In this document: piece by piece, positions 26,336-33,752 of the stretch
Layout: each line of letters opens with the position of its first letter
How positions within the stretch are numbered: the first letter of the stretch is position 1
Assembly (NCBI GenBank): GCA_028285035.1
Contig: JANQQF010000005.1
Span: 23,775 to 87,774, forward strand
Direction of reading: 5' to 3'
From: Phycisphaerae bacterium
GTDB lineage: Bacteria > Chloroflexota > Anaerolineae > 4572-78 > J111
DNA length: 64,000 bases
The notes under the pieces: generated by a model
What the model saw: only the letters and a program-made list of their open reading frames with translations
What the model was told of the DNA's origin: nothing
The model's database searches: none
Translations under genes and position numbers: made by a program

Positions 26336-27391
26336 TTAGGCACAAATAATATTTTGTGATGACGCCCGGAGTTGTTCATAAAGCGGATCAAGCTGTTGGC
26401 TGGCTGCCGCAACGATCTCAGGCGTTAATGCCTGTTGTTTTTCTTGTTTGTCGGATGCGAATGGAACAGCGCGAAAATCATTTTTTGAATAACGTTTAAA
26501 CTGAAATTGCATTTGGGTTAGTGTTTTATCACTGTAATGGACATCAAACACCGACAATATCTTGGGGAAATTTTCTTTGGTCAACAACCTATAATCAAGA
26601 TAATGAAGCCCAAGTTTTGCTCCACCTAAAGCGGACTGCATTGAGTTCTGCAGTGCATTGCAGAAGTAAATCAAGGTGTCATCGTTTGTTGAGTCTGTGC
26701 CTGAAATAAATCGACCCCAGGCCGAGTTTTGATGTCTTAGCCAATTTGCATTTCGCTGGTGGAGTGAGACCAACACTTCGGCTGGCTCACGATAGATAAA
26801 GAGGGCGGGTACGTCTGGGAAAGCAGCCATGATAAAATGGATAAAAAGAATATCAAACGAGGTAAACTTGATAAAGTGATACTTATAGCTGGGTAGACGT
26901 TTGCGCCCCATTGCCAGAATTAAATTTCGATAAATACACTGGGTATCATCGGTCCAGTCGATTGAGATGAGGTCCTGTTTTCCTAAATAAGGCCAAATCG
27001 CATTATGGGGCCCTGCTTCACCAAAAACAAGATTGGTTCGTGATCGCATCAGCGCTTTCGCTAAAAGTGTTGACCCACAGCGTCCTAGATGAAAAATAAA
27101 TCCTGAAGGATAAATACTATCTTTGGTAACGTCGGTGGAAGATAAGACGTCAATTTCTGTGGTAAAATATTCAGCCTCTGGTTGTGTTGCAAGTGTGGTT
27201 TGTAGCGAATCAATTGTTTGTAGCGTCTTGCGAAAAAACCCCTCATAAGGATGATAACGACCTAAATCACGCCAAATCAATTGGCCTAAATCCAAATCGA
27301 TCTTAACTGGAATCATACCAGGATGACGCTCCAGTTCACATAATAGCTGTTTTTGGGTGAGATGGTGCTTGGCAATGTTAGATATGTTCAA
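26336..27391 (-). CDS. Sulfotransferase family protein
   Basis: A 351-residue protein. The PAPS 5'-phosphosulfate-binding loop is FIFHLGRCGSTLLAKAL (~98-114), and the 3'-phosphate region appears as FIYREPAEVLVSLHQRN. The remainder is typical of the bacterial sulfotransferase clan, though without a clear catalytic-base assignment by eye. Its start overlaps the JmjC-like gene's end by 14 bases, so the two are co-translated. Within the RiPP cluster it could sulfate a hydroxyl or Tyr-free Ser/Thr site on the peptide; the predicted core has no Tyr. An unrelated sulfotransferase remnant lies at 15.7 kb. Confidence 0.8.
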   Translation of the reverse strand: MNISNIAKHHLTQKQLLCELERHPGMIPVKIDLDLGQLIWRDLGRYHPYEGFFRKTLQTIDSLQTTLATQPEAEYFTTEIDVLSSTDVTKDSIYPSGFIFHLGRCGSTLLAKALMRSRTNLVFGEAGPHNAIWPYLGKQDLISIDWTDDTQCIYRNLILAMGRKRLPSYKYHFIKFTSFDILFIHFIMAAFPDVPALFIYREPAEVLVSLHQRNANWLRHQNSAWGRFISGTDSTNDDTLIYFCNALQNSMQSALGGAKLGLHYLDYRLLTKENFPKILSVFDVHYSDKTLTQMQFQFKRYSKNDFRAVPFASDKQEKQQALTPEIVAAASQQLDPLYEQLRASSQNIICA

Positions 27392-28580
27392 TCTTTAGAA
27401 AACCTGTCCGTACAAATTCTGTGATTAAGTCAATTTTTCCTTGATCTGTAATCAACCCCTTGATATCTCCAATGGCAAAAGGCTCATTCTGCAAAATGGT
27501 CGGTAAGGCAGACTTTAATAAGGGGGGAATAGTGATTTCATGCTCGCCAAAGCAAACTGAAATCTGTTGTTCCCGATCTTTGACAACATATGAGACGGAT
27601 GTACGTCTCGATAATACCGAAGCTGTCGTCAATTGAGACATCTGCATCAAATCGCTAAATTGGCCTTGGCGATCTCGGAGCTGATCGCCAACAAAGGCGT
27701 CTGTTTGGCGGTCTAATAACGTCTGCATCCCAATCTCTTGTTGTAGGGCGGCAAATTGAGTCTCAAACGCTTGGATAAAGTCTGCTTTGTCTGCCGCTGA
27801 AGATAAACCGTGCGGCAGGGCTTGTCGAAATATAGGGTTTTCCTTGGCAATTTGGGCTATCTCCTCAATAAGATGAAACCAATATTTGGGCAATAAACCA
27901 AGGGTGATATGAATTGAAGGTTCTTCAAGGGTGACGGCATCGTGGATATATCCCCGAGGGAGATAGAGTAAATCACCCGCTCGTAAATCTAAAGTATGTT
28001 GAGGTGCTTGTGCTGGGTCTGGGCTTTTCTCGCCCGGTTTGTTTTCAACGGGCAGGGTCTGCTCACCAAAACCGTAGAGCCGCCAATGTTTACACCCGTT
28101 AATCTGTAAGGCTAGAACATCGTGATTATCATAATGGGCCGGAAATCCTTGGGAGCCAGGTGGGGTGATGTAAAGGTTGGTCTGCACCCGAAATTTGAAC
28201 TGATTTTCTAAGTAAGCACAAAAGCGAGTCAGGCTGGGGATCGCCTTGTGCGCCCCATTGATTACCAGCGTAGCGCCCTCGGTATATAAACTAAATAATC
28301 TGGCCGGGTCAACCACTCGCACCGCTTCCCCGGATCTTCGACCAATCGTCGTCCACGCCTCTATGGGAAATCCGTGCCCGGACTTGGTGACATTAAGAAA
28401 TCTTGGTGATAACTGTTGTGAAACAAAGTGCATATCCAAATGATTGATGTTCAATATTGGATCATAAAAGGCTTTATCAGCCCGATTTAGATGAAGAAAT
28501 GTTTTTTCCCAATAGGTTTGGAAAAACGTTTCAACCTCGGTTGGCGCGATAAGATCAGCAAAGCTAATTGGGTGAGACAT
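27378..28580 (-). CDS. JmjC-domain cupin oxygenase (RoxA/NO66-like)
   Basis: About 400 residues from the ATG at 28580, which has a weak GAGAAAG site; an upstream ATG at 28619, overlapping the kinase gene, is possible. It begins like Cupin_4 hydroxylases (FFQTYWEKTFLHLNR). The iron ligands lie in FPAHYDNHDVLALQINGCKHW (H-x-D) and LPRGYIHDAV (distal His). Known relatives hydroxylate Arg or His in ribosomal proteins, so a peptide substrate fits. The winged-helix-like C-terminus (INPPL... to the end) also matches that family's dimer/WH arrangement. It lies between the kinase and sulfotransferase genes of the cluster. Confidence 0.85.
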   Translation of the reverse strand: MSHPISFADLIAPTEVETFFQTYWEKTFLHLNRADKAFYDPILNINHLDMHFVSQQLSPRFLNVTKSGHGFPIEAWTTIGRRSGEAVRVVDPARLFSLYTEGATLVINGAHKAIPSLTRFCAYLENQFKFRVQTNLYITPPGSQGFPAHYDNHDVLALQINGCKHWRLYGFGEQTLPVENKPGEKSPDPAQAPQHTLDLRAGDLLYLPRGYIHDAVTLEEPSIHITLGLLPKYWFHLIEEIAQIAKENPIFRQALPHGLSSAADKADFIQAFETQFAALQQEIGMQTLLDRQTDAFVGDQLRDRQGQFSDLMQMSQLTTASVLSRRTSVSYVVKDREQQISVCFGEHEITIPPLLKSALPTILQNEPFAIGDIKGLITDQGKIDLITEFVRTGFLKIEHI

Positions 28581-28605
28581 ACGCTTTCTCATTTGTAAAA
28601 TTTGA

Positions 28606-29577
28606 CTACTGAAAATCATCCAGAATTAAATCACATAGCTGGGGTAAGGCCTCAACCCGATCTGGCGGATAGAGATGACGGATTGGCACCTGCTGCACCA
28701 CCTGACTCAAGGCTGAAAATTCTTGTGTCCGCATCGTGTTGTCAATGATCATATAACTTCCCGCCGTGTTCTTGACCAGAGACGCTAGCCGCCCCTGCGG
28801 CAACGAAGCGGTAACTTTGGGGGATGGGGTACGTTCTTCCAAAAGGTAGATGAGGCTTAAGGGGGTGGTTTGAGGGCTAATTGGGCCGCGACCTGCTCTA
28901 CTTAGCGGCATATCGACGTAGTGCTTAATACTTCTCGTCGTTGAATAAACCCGAGGTCGATTATCGACACCCCCGTATAAAGTAGATAGAGCATCTGGGG
29001 AAAGTCGTACCCGAGGGTACCCCGTTTGAACCTCGATGGCTCCATTCTCAAAAGTGAGGGGGGCGACATCGTCAGCCACTAACTGCCAGCCAGCTTGAAC
29101 CAAGGCCGCTGATGTGGTTGATTTACCTGCTCGCTTTTTGCCCAAAATTGCAATGGCTTTATGGTCACGGGCAATGACACTCGCATGTAAACACATAATC
29201 CCTCGACGTCGTAACAATCCTGCCATAACCGGACCGATAAAGAGTGACTGTACATCTGCAAACGGCAGGGTAGACGGCCAGTAGATGTTCACGACATTGG
29301 TCAACGGATCAATGATAAAGTCAATCAGCCCCTCATTTTGATTAAATTGTAAGCGGAGATAGATGCCTTCAGATTCTTTGGCCTGCCAGAGGTCAATTCG
29401 ACGGCGACGTTGCAGCACGGAGGTTATCACAGGCTGCCAATTTCGTTGCGGTGCTACCTCTGATTGTTCCAGCCAATGGACAACCATATCAGGTGTCTTC
29501 TGGGCAGAATCACTCAGAAGACCGGGTAAGGCATGGCTGCTTTGTAGGGTTAGACCATAAAGTTGATAGTAGTACAT
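28606..29577 (-). CDS. HprK-like Ser kinase of the RiPP cluster
   Basis: A 323-residue protein of the HPr-kinase-related type. The P-loop is AILGKKRAGKSTTSAAL (GKKRAGKS near 145-152), preceded by GIMCLHASVIARD with the catalytic His, and followed by LVADDVAPL (Walker-B-like Asp pair). It lacks the full HPr kinase N-terminus. Such kinases occur in lasso-peptide loci; in paeninodin biosynthesis a homologue phosphorylates the C-terminal Ser of the precursor. The precursor here also ends in Ser, so the same job is proposed. It is separated from the cyclase gene by 187 bases and overlaps or abuts the JmjC-like gene. Confidence 0.85.
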   Translation of the reverse strand: MYYYQLYGLTLQSSHALPGLLSDSAQKTPDMVVHWLEQSEVAPQRNWQPVITSVLQRRRRIDLWQAKESEGIYLRLQFNQNEGLIDFIIDPLTNVVNIYWPSTLPFADVQSLFIGPVMAGLLRRRGIMCLHASVIARDHKAIAILGKKRAGKSTTSAALVQAGWQLVADDVAPLTFENGAIEVQTGYPRVRLSPDALSTLYGGVDNRPRVYSTTRSIKHYVDMPLSRAGRGPISPQTTPLSLIYLLEERTPSPKVTASLPQGRLASLVKNTAGSYMIIDNTMRTQEFSALSQVVQQVPIRHLYPPDRVEALPQLCDLILDDFQ

Positions 29578-29764
29578 TTGTTAGGTACTTATTTAGAGCT
29601 AAGGCTTTTCCAAGATTTAAATTAGTCAAAAATGATAAATGATAGGAGTAAGACTTAATCCTGGCCTTGGCTGAAAAAGCCTTTTAGGAGTTCCGTAGAT
29701 AATCAGGGCTATCTATTTATGTTTTATTGAACTTGCTTTTGCCTAAGTATTTCCTTGGAACTCC
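29578..29764 (-). other. Intercistronic gap with hairpins inside the RiPP cluster
   Basis: This is the largest gap inside the cluster. GGAGTTCC (29688-29695) and GGAACTCC (29757-29764) are inverted, and GGCT-GAAA-AAGCC is a small hairpin. No further precursor frame was found on either strand. It may tune expression of the downstream tailoring genes relative to the core genes. Confidence 0.4.
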
Positions 29765-31693
29765 CTAAAACCCAGCAAATTGCCGTAAAAAGGTGATAAG
29801 ATAAATTCCCTGTGGCACCAAACGACCCGCCGCAAAGTCCTCAACCGTCTTAGGTCGCGTTTCAGTCATATCATAAGTCGCATAACGTTTTAGCTTCTCC
29901 ACATCAACGATATGCCGTACGGGATCACTGGGTTTGATGTCTGATAGGAATGCCATAACCTGTGCCCGCTGGGCATTGTATCGTAAATAAAAATCAGGTG
30001 AAAACGGTTCTTTGCTGGTGCGCCATTGAATTTTTGGCGGCAATATCTTATCCAAGCTACCTCGAACCAGGTAGCGATTATAGCCATTACGTATCTTTAA
30101 GTTAGCAGGCGCGGCTAAACAGAATTCCAACAGACGTATATCACGGAGCGGGTTGCGCATCTGGACCCGTTCATAGCCAACAAACCCAGGAACCTGGGAC
30201 GGCTTTCGGGCCCGACAGATCGCAGGATGTTGATTATTCCGATGAAAAGGATGCTCACGATAGGTTCTTAGCTGGACGTTTCGCAATTCCTGGTGGTTTG
30301 CCCCAAGTTGATCGACCAGAAAATCGGGGTGTAGAATGTGTAAATGTGCTAAAGGTTTGTTCTGGCGTGATATGGCGTGCCGTAAGTTGTGCGCCCAGCC
30401 TGGTAGTACCGGTCGTAACACATGTGATCGAAACATTCGCCAGAGAGACATTCCGTTTTGCTGCCCTCGTAGCTTGAGTTCTCGCCACAAGGTTGGCCAA
30501 TAGCCTCGTAGGAAAAGCTCCGAGTAACACCCCTCGCCATGATAGGTTAACCCCAACTCACCGCCAGCACCATCCAAAATAACCCGACTACCTACCGCTT
30601 GGGCAGCCTCTACAAATGCTGTATAAAGATAATGAGCAACCACGGGGGCAGGGCTTTCATATCCCCAAACCAAACGTTCGACATTATCAAATGCGCTTTT
30701 ATTAGGGGCTGTCACATACTTTAGCTGAATGTTTGACCAGGTTTGAAATTGATCAATATATTCTCGCTCATCGCGAAGCGTTGGTATATCTGCCTGACCA
30801 TTTTTGGGTAGAACAGAGGACAACGTGGTTAACGTCTGTTCTTGCTGAGCCAGACAATGAGCCGCCACACTGACAATAGCCGATGAGTCCAACCCACCGC
30901 TCAGAAGTGCGGAAACAGGATACGCTGAGCGAAGATAGGCCTGTATCACCTCAAATAGCAGGGCTTTTAAGGCCTCCAATACATCGTCATCTCGTCGTAT
31001 CCCTAAGGAGTTATTAACTGTCGGTTCCCAATAAGTATGCTGGCGAACACCCTGTTTACTCACAATCATCATTGTGGCGGCAGGTAAGCCCAACACATCC
31101 TCAAAATAACTGTTTTCTACGTCCTGTCTTAGCGTGGCTCGATAGGCTAATAAGGCTATTTTTCGTTTATTAAGCTGCACGTCGGACAAGGTCGCCAGAA
31201 CGCCTTTGGCCTCGCTGGCAAAAACAAAGTTCCCTTGCTTATAATGATAAAAGAGGGGGCGATTGCCGAGATGATCTCGGCAACAGATGAGTTTATGGTT
31301 GGGTTCATCCCATAAGGCAAAGGAAAAATCACCAATGAGATAGTTTACGAAGGCCTCTCCCCATTTTTTGTAAGCAGTCAAAATAAGGTGGCTATCAGAT
31401 CGCTCCAAGCCATCCTGCTGTGACAACCCTAACTGTCGAAATAGCTCATCTCGATTGTCAAGCCGAACATCGGCGGTAATGGTCAACCCAGCGATGGGGT
31501 CGTGGCGTGGTTGCTGCTCAAATTGTGATTCGGGGGTGATGCGCTTGGTTTGATGACCAAACGCAACCCCCCCCTGTGTCCAACTATTCGTGCCATCTAG
31601 GCCGTGATGGGCTAAGGCGTTGAGCATCTTTGCCAAACGTGGCCTCTGAGATGGGTCATTTTCCCAATTAACCAAACCACAAATGGCACTCAT
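29765..31693 (-). CDS. Asparagine-synthetase-like lasso peptide cyclase (C protein)
   Basis: A 642-residue protein with an N-terminal glutamine-amidotransferase-like domain (about 1-200; SAICGLVNW, with Cys5 rather than the mature Cys1) and an AMP-forming synthetase domain. The PPi loop is VSALLSGGLDSSAIV (~260-274). The order and length match lasso-peptide cyclases, which adenylate the Asp/Glu side chain and join it to the core N-terminus. A true asparagine synthetase would start at Met-Cys and would not sit beside PqqD and transglutaminase-like genes. It lies 39 bases downstream of the precursor gene. Confidence 0.88.
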   Translation of the reverse strand: MSAICGLVNWENDPSQRPRLAKMLNALAHHGLDGTNSWTQGGVAFGHQTKRITPESQFEQQPRHDPIAGLTITADVRLDNRDELFRQLGLSQQDGLERSDSHLILTAYKKWGEAFVNYLIGDFSFALWDEPNHKLICCRDHLGNRPLFYHYKQGNFVFASEAKGVLATLSDVQLNKRKIALLAYRATLRQDVENSYFEDVLGLPAATMMIVSKQGVRQHTYWEPTVNNSLGIRRDDDVLEALKALLFEVIQAYLRSAYPVSALLSGGLDSSAIVSVAAHCLAQQEQTLTTLSSVLPKNGQADIPTLRDEREYIDQFQTWSNIQLKYVTAPNKSAFDNVERLVWGYESPAPVVAHYLYTAFVEAAQAVGSRVILDGAGGELGLTYHGEGCYSELFLRGYWPTLWRELKLRGQQNGMSLWRMFRSHVLRPVLPGWAHNLRHAISRQNKPLAHLHILHPDFLVDQLGANHQELRNVQLRTYREHPFHRNNQHPAICRARKPSQVPGFVGYERVQMRNPLRDIRLLEFCLAAPANLKIRNGYNRYLVRGSLDKILPPKIQWRTSKEPFSPDFYLRYNAQRAQVMAFLSDIKPSDPVRHIVDVEKLKRYATYDMTETRPKTVEDFAAGRLVPQGIYLITFLRQFAGF

Positions 31694-31732
31694 TCAATCT
31701 AGCATTCCCACTCTAATTCACATAGGTAACTT

Positions 31733-31912
31733 TTAACTCAACGTATCAGAGGTGAAGAATGTAGCGCCATCTGCCCCAACTCCTTCCATATTTTGGACAA
31801 GATTAGCAATACTGCCATACTGGACAAAGGTGGGCGCGTGATAAGGTAGTTTTTCTTCGCTTTGCTCTTCTTGAAGCTCTACATTTTTGTTTTCTTCTTG
31901 GCTTGTCATCAT
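31733..31912 (-). CDS. Lasso-peptide-like precursor
   Basis: A 59-residue peptide (58 if the second of two adjacent ATGs is used, which has better spacing from AAGGAG). The leader is Glu/Gln-rich and contains LPYHAPTFVQYGSIANL, matching the lasso leader pattern Y-x-x-P-x-L-x-x-x-G with Phe for Leu (Tyr24, Pro27, Phe29, Gly33). The usual Thr at -2 is Val39 here. By that alignment the core begins at Asn41 and runs to Ser59: 19 residues, Asp at core position 8, a tail with Phe-Phe and a C-terminal Ser. Asn at core position 1 is atypical. An alternative ring is Ala36 to Glu43. It lies between the protease and cyclase genes, the normal position. Confidence 0.82.
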   Translation of the reverse strand: MMTSQEENKNVELQEEQSEEKLPYHAPTFVQYGSIANLVQNMEGVGADGATFFTSDTLS

Positions 31913-31961
31913 TTTACTCCTTGTTTGCTAATAATAATCAATCATTTGAATTTTATATTTA

Positions 31962-31992
31962 AATCTGTTTTTAATAGATGGTCAAACAGATT
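31962..31992 (-). other. Hairpin upstream of the precursor gene
   Basis: AATCTGTTT and AAACAGATT are perfect 9-bp inverted arms with a 13-base loop, in the 94-base gap between the protease and precursor genes. It could mark an RNA processing site that raises precursor mRNA levels relative to the upstream genes. This is inference from position. Confidence 0.4.
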
Positions 31993-32006
31993 GACTCACA
32001 ACATAT

Positions 32007-32453
32007 TTATTTTTTTAATTGTATCGGTTTGGCGAAGGCCACAAAACGTTGGTGAACTTGCTGGCTGTCATTGATGGGACGGCCCTGATACTCTAGCCAA
32101 GCGTGGGCGTCAAACCGGCCTTGGTCATACCGTTGCCCAAATATTAGATCAGTGTCGATACCTCGGCGTTGTAATAAGGCCCATAATGTAAGAGATTGAG
32201 CTAGGCATCTGCCTGTAAAAGGCGAGACTCGACAGACCCGGCGGAATAATCGTTTGTATCGTATTACCTCATCGTTACGATTGACGGGAGAGGGTGCCCC
32301 TATTTGGCTCCACTGCGTTAGGGCTTGTTTTGTTCGATTGAAGCCAAACAAACGTAACCCCATTTCAACGAGTGGCAGTGCAATGGCCATTTGCCACAGG
32401 AGACGCCGCTCAGAAACCGGGAGGGTCCAATACTGGCGTACCTTAGCAATCAT
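32007..32453 (-). CDS. Lasso peptide leader protease (B2, transglutaminase-like)
   Basis: A 148-residue protein. The Cys-His-Asp triad is readable: Cys83 in GRCLAQSLTLWALLQRRG, His117 in FDAHAWLEY and Asp129 in RPIND. This is the compact B2/transglutaminase-like fold that removes the leader in lasso-peptide pathways. The N-terminal 60 residues include a hydrophobic helix. It overlaps the upstream PqqD gene by four bases (ATGA), the usual B1-B2 arrangement. Confidence 0.9.
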   Translation of the reverse strand: MIAKVRQYWTLPVSERRLLWQMAIALPLVEMGLRLFGFNRTKQALTQWSQIGAPSPVNRNDEVIRYKRLFRRVCRVSPFTGRCLAQSLTLWALLQRRGIDTDLIFGQRYDQGRFDAHAWLEYQGRPINDSQQVHQRFVAFAKPIQLKK

Positions 32454-32728
32454 GACACCGTAACCAAGCCCGCTTCAACCAATGAATTAATGAGCGTTGC
32501 CAAATCTGCCCGAAGCGTTTCCGCATCGACATCGTACTCACTCAGCATTTGGCTGACAACCGCTTCAACATTGTCTTGCTCATCGAGCAACTGCCACATC
32601 CGGGTGCCAATATCATCCAAGCCAAAATATTGCTCGTTGGCCAGATTTAACAAAACCGTTTCTCCTTCTAATTCTTGAAAGAGAATATCAGGGTTCATTG
32701 TAATTTGAGTCGGTAGTGAAACGCTCAT
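32450..32728 (-). CDS. PqqD-family RiPP recognition element (B1)
   Basis: A 92-residue PqqD-like protein with FQELEGETVLLNLANEQYFGLDDIGTRMWQLL and the closing winged-helix segment LINSLVEAGLV. These domains bind the leader of the precursor through a beta strand and deliver it to the protease and cyclase. It is the first gene of the minus-strand cluster, about 170 bases downstream of the promoter module at 32900-32934. TAGGAA lies upstream of the ATG. Confidence 0.92.
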   Translation of the reverse strand: MSVSLPTQITMNPDILFQELEGETVLLNLANEQYFGLDDIGTRMWQLLDEQDNVEAVVSQMLSEYDVDAETLRADLATLINSLVEAGLVTVS

Positions 32729-32899
32729 TCAAAAAGGTTCCTAGGTTTATCCACTATTTTTCCTGCCACCGTTGATGATACCCTAACTTGAGGGATTATA
32801 CAAGCCTAAATTTAATGGTTAAGGCTTCTCTTTAAGTCTTTAAGAATTATGGTTTAACGTGTTTAATTATATAATATTTTAAGGGAGATTATAAAGTCT

Positions 32900-32934
32900 A
32901 ATATACCACAGTTTGGTTTGAATTAGGTTTGAAT
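32900..32934 (-). promoter_or_regulatory. Activator-type promoter module (copy B) of the RiPP cluster
   Basis: Read on the minus strand: ATTCAAACCTA and ATTCAAACCAA (11-bp direct repeats), 7 bases, then TATATT at 32905-32900. Thirty of 35 positions equal copy A at 9339-9373, with no gap. There is no -35 box in the normal place, so activation by a regulator binding the repeats is likely. The leader to the B1 start is about 165 bases. Confidence 0.62.
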
Positions 32935-33191
32935 TATTTGGTTGTGCAAATTGTTTCTGTCAATTTTATGAGGCTCTAATAAATAGCAATACTTTTACAG
33001 AAGCAGTGGAACACTGCCAATTATTTGACTCGAGACCCCATAGGGCTTTAAATACAAATTTCGGACAAATAAATGATAAATTCAAACCAATGAGTTAAAT
33101 CGGCATATCTCTTATAAGATTATATTTGTAATCCATTTGGATTGGCAAGACCGTCCTTAATTTGTTATTTCTTATAAAAAAGGAATTTAGT

Positions 33192-33630
33192 ATGTTCACT
33201 CCAACAACAGATACCTGGTGGCGACTGCACCTGAGGTCAGCCCCAGAGCAGGTCTATGAGATGCTTGCCACCGATGCGGGACGGCAGCAGTTCTGGGCCG
33301 AGTCCGCCGTGGAAGAGAATGGCCACATCCTGTTCACCTTTCCGGGCGGCTATCAATGGCGAGGCCGGATTTTGGAAGCCAGCCCGCCCACCCGCTTTAG
33401 CGTTGAATTATGTTGGTGGCAGCACGACCGTCTTTGAATTACAGGACGACGGGCAGGGTGGCACGGAGCTGTTGCTCACCGATGATAACATTCCCGTGGA
33501 GCACATCCACGAGATTTCCGCCGGGTGGGTCTCCGTGCTGATGGCCCTCAAAGGCGCGGTTGATTTTGGTGTCGATTTGCGCAATCACAATGATAGGCGG
33601 ACGTATTTGCAAGGGTATGCGGATAATTGA
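33192..33630 (+). pseudogene. SRPBCC/AHSA1-family protein, frameshifted
   Basis: The first part (WWRLHLRSAPEQVYEMLATD, FTFPGGYQWRGRILEASPP, RFSVEL) is a normal START/SRPBCC opening but runs into a stop at 33437. The next frame continues in register with YVGGSTTVFELQDDGQGGTE, VSVLMALKGAVDFGVDLRNH and a TGA at 33630. Skipping one T in GAATTATG near 33408 restores the sequence V-E-Y-V-G-G. The locus encodes a small lipid/ligand-binding-fold protein of unknown role. Either a single-base insertion inactivated it or the assembly has an error. Confidence 0.8.
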
Positions 33631-33693
33631 GAAATTGACGCATCGTAACTTTGCTTACCCGTTCCGCAGCAAGATGAATCAATCACGATCTTA

Positions 33694-33721
33694 GGAAGCC
33701 GCAAGTGCACTTACGGCTTCC
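33694..33721. repeat. Conserved 28-nt hairpin, copy 2
   Basis: Stem GGAAGCCGCAAG pairs with CTTACGGCTTCC (one C/A mismatch) and extends outward by TTA/TAA. The apex AAGTGCA is shared with copy 1 at 15446-15473. It lies 30 bases before a methyltransferase gene and just after the frameshifted SRPBCC gene. Confidence 0.6.
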
Positions 33722-33752
33722 TAACTCAGAGCTATTTTAAGGGGATCAATCA

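Noticed and set aside
29578..29764. Second precursor gene between the cyclase and kinase genes
   Set aside because: I read both strands of the gap; no start with ribosome site followed by a leader-like pattern was found, only hairpins.
29765..31693. Housekeeping asparagine synthetase
   Set aside because: The N-terminus is not Met-Cys, and the gene is embedded among PqqD, B2 protease and precursor genes, which fits a lasso cyclase.
31862..32074. Plus-strand 70-codon hydrophobic frame
   Set aside because: It is antisense to the RiPP precursor and protease genes; the precursor on the other strand has a clear ribosome site and leader motif.
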